Assembly: GCA_017539645.1 (NCBI GenBank)
Contig: JAFYCM010000058.1
Span: forward strand, 1 to 64,000
Origin: Bacteroidales bacterium
GTDB lineage: Bacteria; Bacteroidota; Bacteroidia; Bacteroidales; Marinilabiliaceae
DNA: 64,000 nucleotides
Reading direction: 5' to 3'
A program made the position numbers and the translations under genes. Every line of letters begins with the position of its first letter. The first letter of the stretch is position 1. This document shows positions 1 to 8,421 of this stretch, piece by piece. A model generated the notes under the pieces. The model had not been told where the DNA came from. It did not search any database and was given only the letters and a program-made list of their open reading frames with translations.

Positions 1-410
1 AATGTTAGGGTGTAGATGCCAGGTTCAGTGATATTCCACTTCTTATCTGGCTGACCACCATTGATGAGATCGAACTCTGTTTCGGCGCAACCATCTTTAT
101 TAATCTCTATCTGGTTGGTAACAGGCATCACGTAGTTGCAGTTCCAATTGCCAGTGGAGAGTGGACATTTTAGTTCGCCCTTATAGAGTGGACCATTATA
201 AACGAAAATGAGCGGATCTTCTTCCGAAGGCGTAAGAAGGTATGGTTCGTCGATGTTCCAGCCCACAGGTGTTGCATTGCCAACCATGTATAAATGATCG
301 GTTTTGATTGGCAGATTACCTTCAATGAGAATCACATCCTTCTCGTCGGAGCAGCTTGCCATAGAGAGGCATATTCCTGCGAGAGCCAATATGTTGAATA
401 GCTTATTCAT
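1..410 (-). CDS. SusE/SusF-like surface glycan-binding lipoprotein (partial, 3' end outside window)
   Basis: About 136 residues are visible, beginning at the ATG at 410 (an in-frame ATG at 416 is also possible). The N-terminus is a lipoprotein signal with lipobox SMASC, putting the lipidated Cys at residue 20. It is followed by an acidic SDE stretch, as in surface-exposed Bacteroidetes lipoproteins. The next part (HLYMVGNATPVGW, then an alternating beta-rich segment) resembles the beta-sandwich repeats of SusE/SusF starch-binding proteins. The gene lies 86 bases downstream of susD on the same strand, the usual SusC-SusD-SusE order, so it is inferred to help capture glycan at the cell surface. 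The C-terminal carbohydrate-binding part is not in the window, so substrate cannot be judged. Confidence 0.75.
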   Translation of the reverse strand, partial: MNKLFNILALAGICLSMASCSDEKDVILIEGNLPIKTDHLYMVGNATPVGWNIDEPYLLTPSEEDPLIFVYNGPLYKGELKCPLSTGNWNCNYVMPVTNQIEINKDGCAETEFDLINGGQPDKKWNITEPGIYTLT

Positions 411-496
411 TGTCATTATTGTTTTCGGTTTCTAAAAGCCCCGCTCTGCGTACAGAGCGGAGCATCACACGGGTTGAATTATGTAGAAGCTAATTA

Positions 497-2227
497 CTAA
501 TAGCCTGGGTTTTGCTTAAGTGCAGTGTTGGTGTTGAGAATATCCTGAGTCAAGCAATAGATGATGGTATGATTGTCGGCATCAGGATTTTTGTCCCACC
601 ATGTACCAGAAGCAAACTTATCGAAGCGGATAAGGTCTGTACGACGACGGCCACCCTCTACAAAGAATTCGCGTCCCCACTCGTCGAGCAATTCAGCCTC
701 ATCGAGCACTGCATTTCCTTCAGGAGCATAGAGATATTCGCTCCAATCTTCCTCTGGATAGTTGCGGCGGCGCACTTGGTTGAGCAAACGAGCAGCTGCA
801 TCGACATCGCCAGCGCGGAATTTGCATTCTGCCAACGAGTAGTAGAGCTCTGCAAGACGAATCTCGGTGTAGTCCGACTCCATCTGACCTTTATCATTGT
901 CGGAATAGAATGGATACTTAGCGAAATGCCAGCCTGAGTTGTGGTCGCCATCCATAAGGGTGCTTGTGGTAGCGCTGATCCAACCATCGTTGCCTTGGAA
1001 CTGACCAACGGCGTCGCGAATGTTGAGGTCGTATTTGCCGTTAGGGTCGCGAACGTAGCCCGAGGTACCATCGAGGCAAGGGAGTTTTCCGAAGAGAAAC
1101 ATACCCTCGCGGCGGCTGTCGCCAAGGTTTCTGTAGAGTTTGAGGCGATAGTCGTTTGGATATTTCTGATACTTACTTACGGTGTTGCCAAGTTGATATG
1201 GAAGCAACTCGCCATTAGGAGCGTGGCTTGGTGTGCAAGCATACATACAGTTATGGTTGCCACCTTCCGCTTTAGCATCGTTGAAATAGTGCTTAACATG
1301 AGCTGGAACCGACCACCAATATACGTCGCAGCCATAGTGCCAGTATGTATATGCCATAGAGCCAGGGAAACCGAAGATTACTTCGTTGCAAGTCTCGTTG
1401 TCCCAGTCGAATGGCGCGTCCCAAGTTTCGGCGAGAGTATAAGTACCATACTTACCATCGATGATGTTTTGAGCATATTGAGCGCAGTCGGCATAACGAT
1501 CTTCGCCAATGTAAACTTTAGCATTTAGGTAGAGGCGCACGAGGAGCGAAGCCGCAGCAGCTTTTGTCCACTGACCTTGGATTTTGCCATTGCCACCATC
1601 AGCATTAGGCTTAGCAGCGAGAAGCTCTACACACTCCTTGAGTTCGCTCTCGATGAAGTTGAACAACACTTTAGGGTCAACTTGTTCAAGCGTGTTGAGG
1701 CTCTGGTCGTAGTAGCTAACTACGAGTGGCACATTGCGAAATTCGTCGATGAGGCGAAGGTAGAACCAGCAGCGAAGTGTGCGGCTCTGTGCTTTTAGGT
1801 TGTTCCATTCGGCCTCGGTGAAGCCAAATTGGTTTGCGCTAAGAGTCTCGAGGTCTTCAATTACGTAGTTACATTGTCCGATACCCTGATAGCAACCACG
1901 CCATTCGGTTTGAATATTATCGTTGGTGTCGGTCCAAGTGTGATAGTGCAGTCTACGCCATTTGCCACCATCTTCCCACCAACCATCGCGAGTGCAAGTT
2001 ATAATTTGGTCGGCAGCGAGCTCGTTGAGCGCTTGGCGAGGCATGATGCTCCAGTAGGCGTGCTCAAAAGGACGGAATACGCTGCGCACAACGTCCATTT
2101 TAGTGTTATAGTAGTTTGTGGCATCCACCTGATCGTAGAGAGTCTCATCGAGGTCGGTACAACTTGTAGACGTTGTAGCAAGCGTAGTACCGCAGAGAAT
2201 GCCGTAGAATATATGCTTAAGTTTCAT
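497..2227 (-). CDS. SusD/RagB family nutrient-binding outer membrane lipoprotein
   Basis: 576 residues, a typical SusD length. The signal peptide ends in lipobox TSTSC with Cys at residue 23, followed by TDLDETLYDQV, a start common among SusD homologues. The middle contains the tetratricopeptide-like helical part (QSRTLRCWFYLRLIDEF near residue 150, AKAAAASLLVRLYLNAKV-type helices near 230). The C-terminal third has RLAELYYSLAEC and ELLDEWGREFFVEGGRR, conserved SusD family motifs. The protein would sit as a lid on its SusC partner and bind the glycan before import. It lies 45 bases downstream of susC and is surely co-transcribed. Family assignment is strong; ligand specificity is unknown. Confidence 0.95.
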   Translation of the reverse strand: MKLKHIFYGILCGTTLATTSTSCTDLDETLYDQVDATNYYNTKMDVVRSVFRPFEHAYWSIMPRQALNELAADQIITCTRDGWWEDGGKWRRLHYHTWTDTNDNIQTEWRGCYQGIGQCNYVIEDLETLSANQFGFTEAEWNNLKAQSRTLRCWFYLRLIDEFRNVPLVVSYYDQSLNTLEQVDPKVLFNFIESELKECVELLAAKPNADGGNGKIQGQWTKAAAASLLVRLYLNAKVYIGEDRYADCAQYAQNIIDGKYGTYTLAETWDAPFDWDNETCNEVIFGFPGSMAYTYWHYGCDVYWWSVPAHVKHYFNDAKAEGGNHNCMYACTPSHAPNGELLPYQLGNTVSKYQKYPNDYRLKLYRNLGDSRREGMFLFGKLPCLDGTSGYVRDPNGKYDLNIRDAVGQFQGNDGWISATTSTLMDGDHNSGWHFAKYPFYSDNDKGQMESDYTEIRLAELYYSLAECKFRAGDVDAAARLLNQVRRRNYPEEDWSEYLYAPEGNAVLDEAELLDEWGREFFVEGGRRRTDLIRFDKFASGTWWDKNPDADNHTIIYCLTQDILNTNTALKQNPGY

Positions 2228-2272
2228 AATCTATTTTTTTACTATTTAGAGTATTAACCAATCAAACCATCG

Positions 2273-5209
2273 TTAGAAATCCACTTGAATACCTAAGATG
2301 AACTGGCGGCATGATGGATAGTAAGTACGAGAACCCTTTGCACCTGGAGCAAGACCATTGACATTGTAGTTCGATGGGTCGATGCCACTAAATCCGGTGA
2401 ATGTTGCAAGGTTCTTGCCCGTAGCGTTGACGCGAACACGGTCGATATACTTAGCATTGATGTCGAAGGTGTAGCCAAGAGTAACCATGTCGAGTTTGAG
2501 GTAATCGCCCTTTTCAAGATAGTAGTCGCACAAAGCTTGGTTGCCCTTTATGTCTTTGTTCTTCTCGTAGGCCTTCTTGAGTGTATTGCCAGTGAACGAC
2601 TGAGTGCCATAGTAGAAGTCGTGGATATTGAAGATGTCGTAGCCAAACGCACCACGCAAGAATACCGAAGCATCGAAGTTCTTGTAGCGGAAATTGTGGG
2701 TCATTGAGCCAGTGAACTTAGGCAGACCGTTGCCTACAACTTGGTAGTCGTCCATGGTGGCATTGCTTGCCAAAATAAGGTCACCATCTTTGTCGTACAC
2801 TACAAATTCTCCATCTTCATTGATGCCAGCATATTTGAGCATGTAGAAGTTACCAAGGCGCTCGCCTTTCTTGATGCGCTGCAAGTTGTAGCGTGGATAT
2901 GGGTCTTCTGTTCCACATACATCGAAGTAGTCTTGGCCTACATATTCAGAGTTGCTAAACTTGGTGAACTTGTTGTTCTGTGTAGCACCTACTACAGTTA
3001 CGCTATACTGAAAGTTCTTATTATTTATAATGTTGAAATTGAGGTCGAACTCAAAACCAGAGTTGTTCATCGTACCTACGTTCACAAATGTCTCCTCAAA
3101 TAGGTATGGAGGAACAGATACTTTGTAGTTACCGAGCAAATCTTGCTGAGTGCGGTTGTAGTAGTTGAGCGAACCGCTAATCATGTTGTCGAGAATAGAG
3201 AAGTCGATACCGACGTTCCAGTTTTTACCTTTTTCCCATTTGAGGTCGGGGTTTATGTTCTTAGATGGACCCCACACTTGGAAGTATTTGCCCTCGTAGT
3301 TATAGTATCCATAGCCCGACAAGGTATTGAGCGAGAGGTAGCTACCGAAATCTTGGTTACCAGTAACACCATAGTCACCGCGGATTTTCAAATCGTTAAT
3401 CCAATCAATATCGCTCATGAAGTTCTCTTCTGAGATACGCCAACCAGCCGATACTGCTGGGAAGTTACCCCACTTATTGTTAGCACCGAAACGCGACGAA
3501 CCTTCGTGACGAAGTGAAGCTGTGAAGAGATATTTGCCAGCAAAGTCGTAGCTCAAACGGCCGAAGAATGCGATGAGTTTCGAGTCGTTTTTGTAGCTAC
3601 CAAGGCAGACATTACCCTCTTCGTTGGCATACTCGCCAGTAGCAAGGTTGTTGTATGACAAACCGTCGTTAGGGAAGTCCTTATTGTCGGCCGACATACC
3701 AGAGTTTTGGTTGTATTGATAGCTATAACCAAGCATCAACTTAACGTTGTTCTGTCCGAAACTATTTGCATAGTTAGCAAGCCACTCAAGAGAATGACTT
3801 CTCGATTTGCCGTACGAACGCGAAGCTTCACCACTGCGGCCACTGTTGATAGCCAAAGTGCTGTTTGACGGACGGAACCAGTAGTTGAAGTTGTCGTACT
3901 GATGGTCGGCAAAGGTCAACTGAGTATCGAAGCTCTGCTGATCTTGGTCGGGCATGAGCAATGGGAAGAGATTCAGTTTTACGGTAGCATCCATATCGAT
4001 GAGTTTCGTCTCGCCACCATCTTTTTCGAGTTTTGCAAGTTCTACAGGGTTATAGCCTGCCGTCTGACCTTGCACGTTGTAGTACATAGTAGGATCTTCA
4101 GGATCCATAATAGGTGTAGTAGGGTTCATGTCGAGGCTGTTGCGGAACACATCCCAAGCACCTGTTTCGCGGTAAGCAATACGAGGAGCTACATTACCCA
4201 TGAAAGTGAAGAGCTCGCTATTGGTAGTATGCGAAACCGACAAGCGCGCACCATACTCACGACGCGAAGAGCGAATGTCCAAGCCCTCAGCATCGCGATA
4301 GTCGAACGAAGCACGGTAGTTCGATTTCTGATTACCGCCACTGATGGTGAGCGTATGCTGCATACTGTGACCCAATTGACTAACTTCGTCGAACCAATTG
4401 TCGCTGCCGCCCAAGTCGATGCCACGACCATACCTTCTGTAATCTTCGGCATCGAGCATGTCGAGTTCCTTGATAATCTTATCCACCGAGAATGTGCCGT
4501 TGTAGGTGGTGTGCATAACACCATCTTTCTGACCTTTCTTAGTGGTGATGAGAATTACACCATTCGAACCACGAGTACCATAGATAGCCGAAGCCGCACC
4601 ATCTTTCAAGATGTCGAAGCTTGCTATGTCGTTAGGGTTTACGTTGGTGAGGTTGCCACCAGCTATACCATCGATAACGATAAGCGGACCAGTACCAGCC
4701 GAACGGCTACTTACACCACGAATCTGAATGCTTGCCTGTGCGTTAGGGTCGCCCACGCCGGTGTTGGTGATAGATACACCTGGCACTTTGCCCTGAATCA
4801 TCATAGATACATCGGCGCCAGTTGCGGTGAGAAGATCCTTCTCCGAAATGTGCGAAATGGCCGATGTAAGTTCCTTCTTGTCCATCGTACCATAACCGAT
4901 AACAACCACTTCCATGAGCGATTTCAAATCACTCTCCAGAATAACATTCAGCTCCTGACCATTAAATGTCAGTTCTTGGCTCTCCATACCCAAACTACTT
5001 ATTACTATAGTAGTTCCTGGTTCGCCCGGAAGCTCAAAGACTCCGTCAACATTAGTAACCGTACCTTTTGTTGTGCCTTTGATTAACACATTGGCTCCTA
5101 TCACCGGATCTCCGAAATCGTCAACAACAGTACCTTTGATGTTAGATGTCTGTGCCCACGATGCTAGTGAAGAAAGAGCCATCAGAATAAATAGACTACT
5201 TTTTTTCAT
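2273..5209 (-). CDS. SusC/RagA family TonB-linked outer membrane transporter
   Basis: 978 residues from the ATG at 5209. The open frame extends 24 codons further upstream, but only this ATG gives a clean signal peptide (MKKSSLFILMALSSLASWAQ). Order of parts: a carboxypeptidase-regulatory-like beta-sandwich (TVVDDFGDPVIGANV, about residues 25-100), a plug domain with VVVIGYGTMDKKELTSAIS, PGVSI and IRGVSSRSAGTGPLIVIDGI, and ILKDGAASAIYGTRGSNGVI, the hallmark SusC segment. A C-terminal 22-strand barrel ends in FILGIQVDF, with the terminal aromatic residue used for barrel insertion. It imports oligosaccharide with its SusD partner using TonB energy. No anti-sigma-interacting N-terminal extension is evident, in keeping with control by the divergent regulator rather than by an ECF/anti-sigma pair. 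Confidence 0.96.
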   Translation of the reverse strand: MKKSSLFILMALSSLASWAQTSNIKGTVVDDFGDPVIGANVLIKGTTKGTVTNVDGVFELPGEPGTTIVISSLGMESQELTFNGQELNVILESDLKSLMEVVVIGYGTMDKKELTSAISHISEKDLLTATGADVSMMIQGKVPGVSITNTGVGDPNAQASIQIRGVSSRSAGTGPLIVIDGIAGGNLTNVNPNDIASFDILKDGAASAIYGTRGSNGVILITTKKGQKDGVMHTTYNGTFSVDKIIKELDMLDAEDYRRYGRGIDLGGSDNWFDEVSQLGHSMQHTLTISGGNQKSNYRASFDYRDAEGLDIRSSRREYGARLSVSHTTNSELFTFMGNVAPRIAYRETGAWDVFRNSLDMNPTTPIMDPEDPTMYYNVQGQTAGYNPVELAKLEKDGGETKLIDMDATVKLNLFPLLMPDQDQQSFDTQLTFADHQYDNFNYWFRPSNSTLAINSGRSGEASRSYGKSRSHSLEWLANYANSFGQNNVKLMLGYSYQYNQNSGMSADNKDFPNDGLSYNNLATGEYANEEGNVCLGSYKNDSKLIAFFGRLSYDFAGKYLFTASLRHEGSSRFGANNKWGNFPAVSAGWRISEENFMSDIDWINDLKIRGDYGVTGNQDFGSYLSLNTLSGYGYYNYEGKYFQVWGPSKNINPDLKWEKGKNWNVGIDFSILDNMISGSLNYYNRTQQDLLGNYKVSVPPYLFEETFVNVGTMNNSGFEFDLNFNIINNKNFQYSVTVVGATQNNKFTKFSNSEYVGQDYFDVCGTEDPYPRYNLQRIKKGERLGNFYMLKYAGINEDGEFVVYDKDGDLILASNATMDDYQVVGNGLPKFTGSMTHNFRYKNFDASVFLRGAFGYDIFNIHDFYYGTQSFTGNTLKKAYEKNKDIKGNQALCDYYLEKGDYLKLDMVTLGYTFDINAKYIDRVRVNATGKNLATFTGFSGIDPSNYNVNGLAPGAKGSRTYYPSCRQFILGIQVDF

Positions 5210-5307
5210 ACATGATGAGATTGTTGTATTATTATTTATTTCCCTAATGCTTTTGCCAAAACCATTCGGTGATTCCACCACCTATGGCTTAGCATTTTTG
5301 ACGTCGC

Positions 5308-5334
5308 CAAAGTAGATTGATTAATAAATGCAAA
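5308..5334 (-). promoter_or_regulatory. Possible susC promoter, imperfect
   Basis: On the minus strand TACTTTG (complement of 5308-5314) resembles the Bacteroidetes -7 element TAnnTTTG with one base missing. A TTTTTG (complement of 5331-5336) lies 16 bases upstream, shorter than the usual 19-21. Transcription from here would give a leader of roughly 90 bases for susC. The match is imperfect and this is a weak call. Confidence 0.22.
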
Positions 5335-5520
5335 AATCGTGTAGGAGCAGTTTGGGAGTAAAAATGAAATGTTAAGACGCACTAAATCAGATAGATATTA
5401 GCAAACTGTGGCGATAAAAAAGGAGTGGCCATTTTTAGATTATTTCACAGTTTAATGGCGTTTTTGTTGCATTTGGGGTCGGAGAGAAATGGTGAACAAT
5501 CGCACGGATTCCGTTTGAGT

Positions 5521-5598
5521 GGATTGGCAATCCGATGGCATTCCCGCCGGATGACACAGATTTATATGCGATTTTTCGATCGAGAGGATTTGTAATTC
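5521..5598. repeat. Two GGATTTGnAATCC-type palindromes
   Basis: GGATTGGCAATCC at 5521-5533 and GGATTTGTAATTCC at 5585-5598 belong to the same small palindrome family as 17416-17428, 17447-17459 and 46440-46453. They look like REP-like intergenic elements. The similarity was judged by eye. Confidence 0.5.
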
Positions 5599-5750
5599 CC
5601 GTCTAAACATAAGTCAATCACCAATTGGCGCAAATTGAATCCGCTAATTATGATAAATATTATTCTTGATTTGTGGCCTAATTAGCCACGATTTGTGATT
5701 ATTTCCTCTTTTGAATCCGTTTAATCTGCGAAATCTGTGTTCTTTTTATT

Positions 5751-5773
5751 GAGATTCTTCGCTATGCTCAGAA
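5751..5773 (-). repeat. Dispersed 23-bp element, copy 1
   Basis: GAGATTCTTCGCTATGCTCA then GAA here is the reverse complement, with one mismatch, of the sequence at 46476-46498. Both copies are intergenic. Elements of the form TTCTGAGCGnAGCGAAGAATC recur in many bacterial genomes; function is unknown. Confidence 0.55.
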
Positions 5774-5916
5774 ACGCAGTTCGGTGAAACCAGTGGCGTG
5801 ATTATGCAGGATATATTTACCCTATTGATGCTTTTTTCTGCTCAAAACCCACACTAATTAGGAATAAATGGGTAATCTTTGCAAGTCGTATAATAAACAA
5901 ATCACATCCTTGCTCT

Positions 5917-7569
5917 ATGATAAATAATTTGCTAAAGATTGTTATTGTTGCTATTACACTTACCGTATCTATAAACATACAAGCCAAAGACATTGACCCA
6001 ATACTACGTAAGCTCGACGATGTTGTGGCCCATCGTGCGCAATACATCAAGCAGAAAGAGAACGAGATAAACGAGATGAAAGTCTTGTTGCAGCGCTCGC
6101 CACGCAACGCGCGCTATGAGGTGTGCGATGTGCTTAGCGACCTATATATGGGTAGCAACACCGATTCGGCACGCCATTATAGCGAGCTATGTCTATCGCT
6201 TGCGCAAGAAACGGAGTGGTGCAGCGAGGCTCGCATACAAGGTGCACGCATCAAACTCGCACAATGTTTGGCTATAAATGGTCTCTACGAACAAGCTCGA
6301 AAAATGCTCAACGAAATAGAGCCCGAGCTCTTCGACGACAACAAACTTAGCTTCTACCGCATTCTAACTCAGGTATATATATGGGAAGCCGAGTTCTCTA
6401 CTCTGCCCAATTCTTATGAAAAAGTAGAGTCAAAAGTTCTACAGTATCGCGATTCGGTACTTCATCACGAAGTAGAGACCATTCATCGTCTTCATACCGA
6501 AGCTATCATCAAGGGAGCTACCGACCATGCAGCCGCCAATAGCATCGTGTTGCCAATGCTCGATACTATGTCGTTCAGCAATCCTAATCTGCGCTTCATA
6601 GCCAACACGGCAGCATCTAATTTTGAGGCTCTTGGCGACAACGAATCGGCATGTTATTATTATGCACTTAGTGCCATTTCAGACGTGTCGCAAGGTGTAA
6701 TGGAGCACACTTCGCTCCGCCGATTGGCAGTGAAGCTCTTCGACAAAGGCGATGTCACTCGTGCATATAATTATATAAATGTATGTATGGAAGATGCCAA
6801 GGCATGCGGAGCGCGTTTGCGAACCATTCAGATGGCTGAAGATCTGCCAGTCATACTTAATGCTTATCAAGAGAAAGTAAGTAGCCAAAAGCAAAGTTTG
6901 ATATACACTATAGTATTCCTCGTAGCACTTCTTGTAGTACTTGCTTTGGCACTCTACAACATCTACAAAATTCAGAACCGACTGAAAGAGGCTCGCTCGC
7001 AACTTTTGGAGTATAACGAAAGCCTCCGCCAAAGCAAGCACGACATAGAACAAGCTTTGCTTGAGGTAAAAAAGGTAAATCGCGACCTCAAAGAGAGCAA
7101 TCAGATTAAGCAAGTGTACATAACCAACTACATGAAGCAGTTCTCTACTGGCATAGCAAAACTCGAGTCGTATCAGCAGATGATTCAGAAAGTGGCACAC
7201 TCGAGCAACTACGGTAAATTGGTGCAGACGATAAAAGACACCCAAATTCTCGATAACGAACTCGATGTGTTCTATCAATCGTTCGACGAAACATTCCTTG
7301 GCTTGTTCCCGACATTCGTGCAGGACTTCAATGCCTTGCTACGTCCCGAGGAGCGGCTGCCAGAGCCCGAAGGCGGTCGGCTATCTACCGAACTACGCAT
7401 ATTTGCTCTTATTCGCCTTGGCATCAACGACAGCGAAGAGATAGCTTCGTTCCTGCGCTACTCCATAAAGACTATCTACAACTACCGCACAAAGATTCGC
7501 AACAAAGCCCTTGGCGACCGCGCTCTGCTCGAAGAACAACTTATGGGCATCGGCATTACTGAGGCGTGA
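5917..7569 (+). CDS. TPR / membrane / HTH regulator of the DUF6377 type, likely PUL regulator
   Basis: 550 residues. A signal-like hydrophobic N-terminus (MINNLLKIVIVAITLTVS) leads to an outward helical-repeat region (about residues 25-320; ASNFEALGDNESACYYYALS is TPR-like). One transmembrane segment follows (IYTIVFLVALLVVLALAL, about 327-345), then a coiled coil (about 350-410) and a C-terminal helix-turn-helix-like part (LRIFALIRLGIND, EEIASFLRYSIKTIYNYRTK). This layout of periplasmic sensor, membrane and cytoplasmic LuxR-like HTH fits the DUF6377 family found beside SusC/D loci. Divergent placement from susC supports a role in sensing substrate and controlling the locus, which is inferred. 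The last 31 codons are duplicated at 8318-8410, so the 3' end took part in a recombination event. Confidence 0.8.
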   Translation: MINNLLKIVIVAITLTVSINIQAKDIDPILRKLDDVVAHRAQYIKQKENEINEMKVLLQRSPRNARYEVCDVLSDLYMGSNTDSARHYSELCLSLAQETEWCSEARIQGARIKLAQCLAINGLYEQARKMLNEIEPELFDDNKLSFYRILTQVYIWEAEFSTLPNSYEKVESKVLQYRDSVLHHEVETIHRLHTEAIIKGATDHAAANSIVLPMLDTMSFSNPNLRFIANTAASNFEALGDNESACYYYALSAISDVSQGVMEHTSLRRLAVKLFDKGDVTRAYNYINVCMEDAKACGARLRTIQMAEDLPVILNAYQEKVSSQKQSLIYTIVFLVALLVVLALALYNIYKIQNRLKEARSQLLEYNESLRQSKHDIEQALLEVKKVNRDLKESNQIKQVYITNYMKQFSTGIAKLESYQQMIQKVAHSSNYGKLVQTIKDTQILDNELDVFYQSFDETFLGLFPTFVQDFNALLRPEERLPEPEGGRLSTELRIFALIRLGINDSEEIASFLRYSIKTIYNYRTKIRNKALGDRALLEEQLMGIGITEA

Positions 7570-7570
7570 G
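7478..7570 (+). repeat. 93-bp direct repeat, copy 1 (3' end of the regulator gene)
   Basis: Positions 7478-7570 and 8318-8410 match at 91 of 93 bases (differences at 7521/8361 and 7551/8391) in the same orientation, exactly 840 bases apart. Copy 1 is the genuine 3' end of the regulator gene including its TGA stop. Confidence 0.95.
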
Positions 7571-7616
7571 AGGCAGGGTAACATGCTCAAAACCCTATGA
7601 ATCAAAATAAATAGCA

Positions 7617-7624
7617 TAACTTTG
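7617..7624 (+). promoter_or_regulatory. -7 promoter element for the inserted cassette
   Basis: TAACTTTG matches the Bacteroidetes -7 consensus TAnnTTTG exactly. It lies 16 bases before the ATG at 7640, and no clear -33 TTTG is seen. It implies that the cassette carries its own promoter. Confidence 0.45.
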
Positions 7625-7639
7625 AACAAGCGATTAGTT

Positions 7640-7855
7640 ATGAGTAAATACGAGATACCATTTTTGACGACTTGCATACGTATGTTTGCTCAGCGTTTTG
7701 GCATGTCGCGTCAAGAGGCTTTTCGATACCTACAAACATATAAGGGTTTGGCATTTCTAATTGAATTCTACGATGTCGAGCATCTACAATCGATGGACGA
7801 AACGATAGACGACTTATTGGTAATTTGCCAACAAAATGGGGGGACACTCGCATGA
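7640..7855 (+). CDS. DUF3791-like small protein, probable antitoxin or partner
   Basis: 71 residues from the ATG at 7640. The open frame also allows a TTG at 7622, but that lies inside the promoter element. The sequence (CIRMFAQRFGMSRQEAFRYL, then LIEFYDVEHLQSMDETIDDL) fits the DUF3791 pattern of a short helical protein with a GL/AFLIEFYDVEHLQ core and acidic C-terminus. Its TGA overlaps the next ATG (ATGA), indicating translational coupling. DUF3791 genes commonly sit directly before DUF3990 genes in Bacteroidales, and a toxin-antitoxin role is inferred from that pairing. It lies entirely between the two 93-bp repeats, so it arrived with the inserted segment. Confidence 0.65.
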   Translation: MSKYEIPFLTTCIRMFAQRFGMSRQEAFRYLQTYKGLAFLIEFYDVEHLQSMDETIDDLLVICQQNGGTLA

Positions 7856-8031
7856 AACTTTACCACGGAACGAATATCGACATAGAATGTATAGACCTTG
7901 CAAAAGGGCTGACACACAAAGATTTTGGCAAAGGCTTTTATGTTACGCCCGACAAAGCAACTGCAGCCCGTATGGCAAAGAAAAAGGCAAGGCTTTTTGG
8001 CGGCGTTCCAACATTGATAACATACATCTAA
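7852..8031 (+). pseudogene. DUF3990-like ADP-ribosyltransferase-fold toxin, truncated
   Basis: 59 residues: MKLYHGTNIDIECID, then HKDFGKGFYVTPDKATA, then a stop after TLITYI. DUF3990 proteins are normally about 150-180 residues. The N-terminal H (in YHGT) and Y (in GFYVT) fit the first two positions of an ART-type H-Y-E active site. The part that would carry the Glu and the rest of the fold is absent. Only 22 bases separate the stop from the next gene, so the missing part was deleted, not frameshifted. The start overlaps the DUF3791 stop. It is most likely an inactive remnant of a toxin; a genuinely short peptide with its own function cannot be excluded. Confidence 0.6.
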
Positions 8032-8053
8032 TCAAAACTCATGTTGAAACATT

Positions 8054-8290
8054 ATGAATCAACCCTCACATCACCAAATAGCAACATTCCTAACCGATTA
8101 CGCTATAAGCGAATTGATTAGGCTTGAAATGGAGAATACTGGCAATTCCATAGAACAAGCCATGAACCGCGTGTATAGTTCTGCTATAATATCAGCTCTG
8201 CAAGACGAAGAAGGAGAACTATACGTACAAAGTCCAGCATATCTATACGAGCTAATGAATCAAATGCAAGAGAAGGATTATCTTGGATAG
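8054..8290 (+). CDS. Small acidic protein, third gene of the DUF3791/DUF3990 cassette
   Basis: 78 residues, mostly helical and acidic (AISELIRLEMENTGNSIEQA, then SALQDEEGELYVQSPAYLYE). It begins 22 bases after the truncated DUF3990 frame on the same strand and is probably co-transcribed. Proteins ending in a LYxQSPAYLYE-like motif are, as far as I recall, usual third members next to DUF3791/DUF3990 genes, but their role is not established. It stays open although the presumed toxin is broken. It could be an orphan antitoxin or simply a recent survivor. Confidence 0.55.
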   Translation: MNQPSHHQIATFLTDYAISELIRLEMENTGNSIEQAMNRVYSSAIISALQDEEGELYVQSPAYLYELMNQMQEKDYLG

Positions 8291-8317
8291 TCAATTTTTG
8301 AAATAAGACAAAGCCCC

Positions 8318-8410
8318 ACAACTACCGCACAAAGATTCGCAACAAAGCCCTTGGCGACCGTGCTCTGCTCGAAGAACAACTTATGGGCATAGGCATTACT
8401 GAGGCGTGAG
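8318..8410 (+). repeat. 93-bp direct repeat, copy 2 (orphan 3' fragment of the regulator gene)
   Basis: This copy repeats the last 31 codons and stop of the regulator gene, without any upstream part of it. It marks the right boundary of the inserted 840-bp unit and lies 11 bases before the next ATG. As coding sequence it is a dead fragment. Confidence 0.9.
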
Positions 8411-8421
8411 GGGAAATTACA

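Larger units (their letters stand above)
5210..5916. other. Divergent intergenic region between susC and the regulator gene, rich in dispersed repeats
   Basis: About 700 bases with no credible gene. It carries the divergent promoters for the susC side and the regulator side. It also carries degenerate dispersed elements: palindromes GGATTGGCAATCC (5521-5533) and GGATTTGTAATTCC (5585-5598), a stretch near 5711-5741 (AATCCGTTTAATCTGCG then AAATCTGTGTTC) related to one near 33.3 kb, and a 23-base element at 5751-5773 repeated at 46.5 kb. No operator for the regulator can be singled out by eye. Confidence 0.5.

Noticed and set aside
3902-5086. 394-residue plus-strand frame opposite susC
   Set aside because: It is antisense to a certain susC gene, has no recognisable domain, and arises from codon bias.
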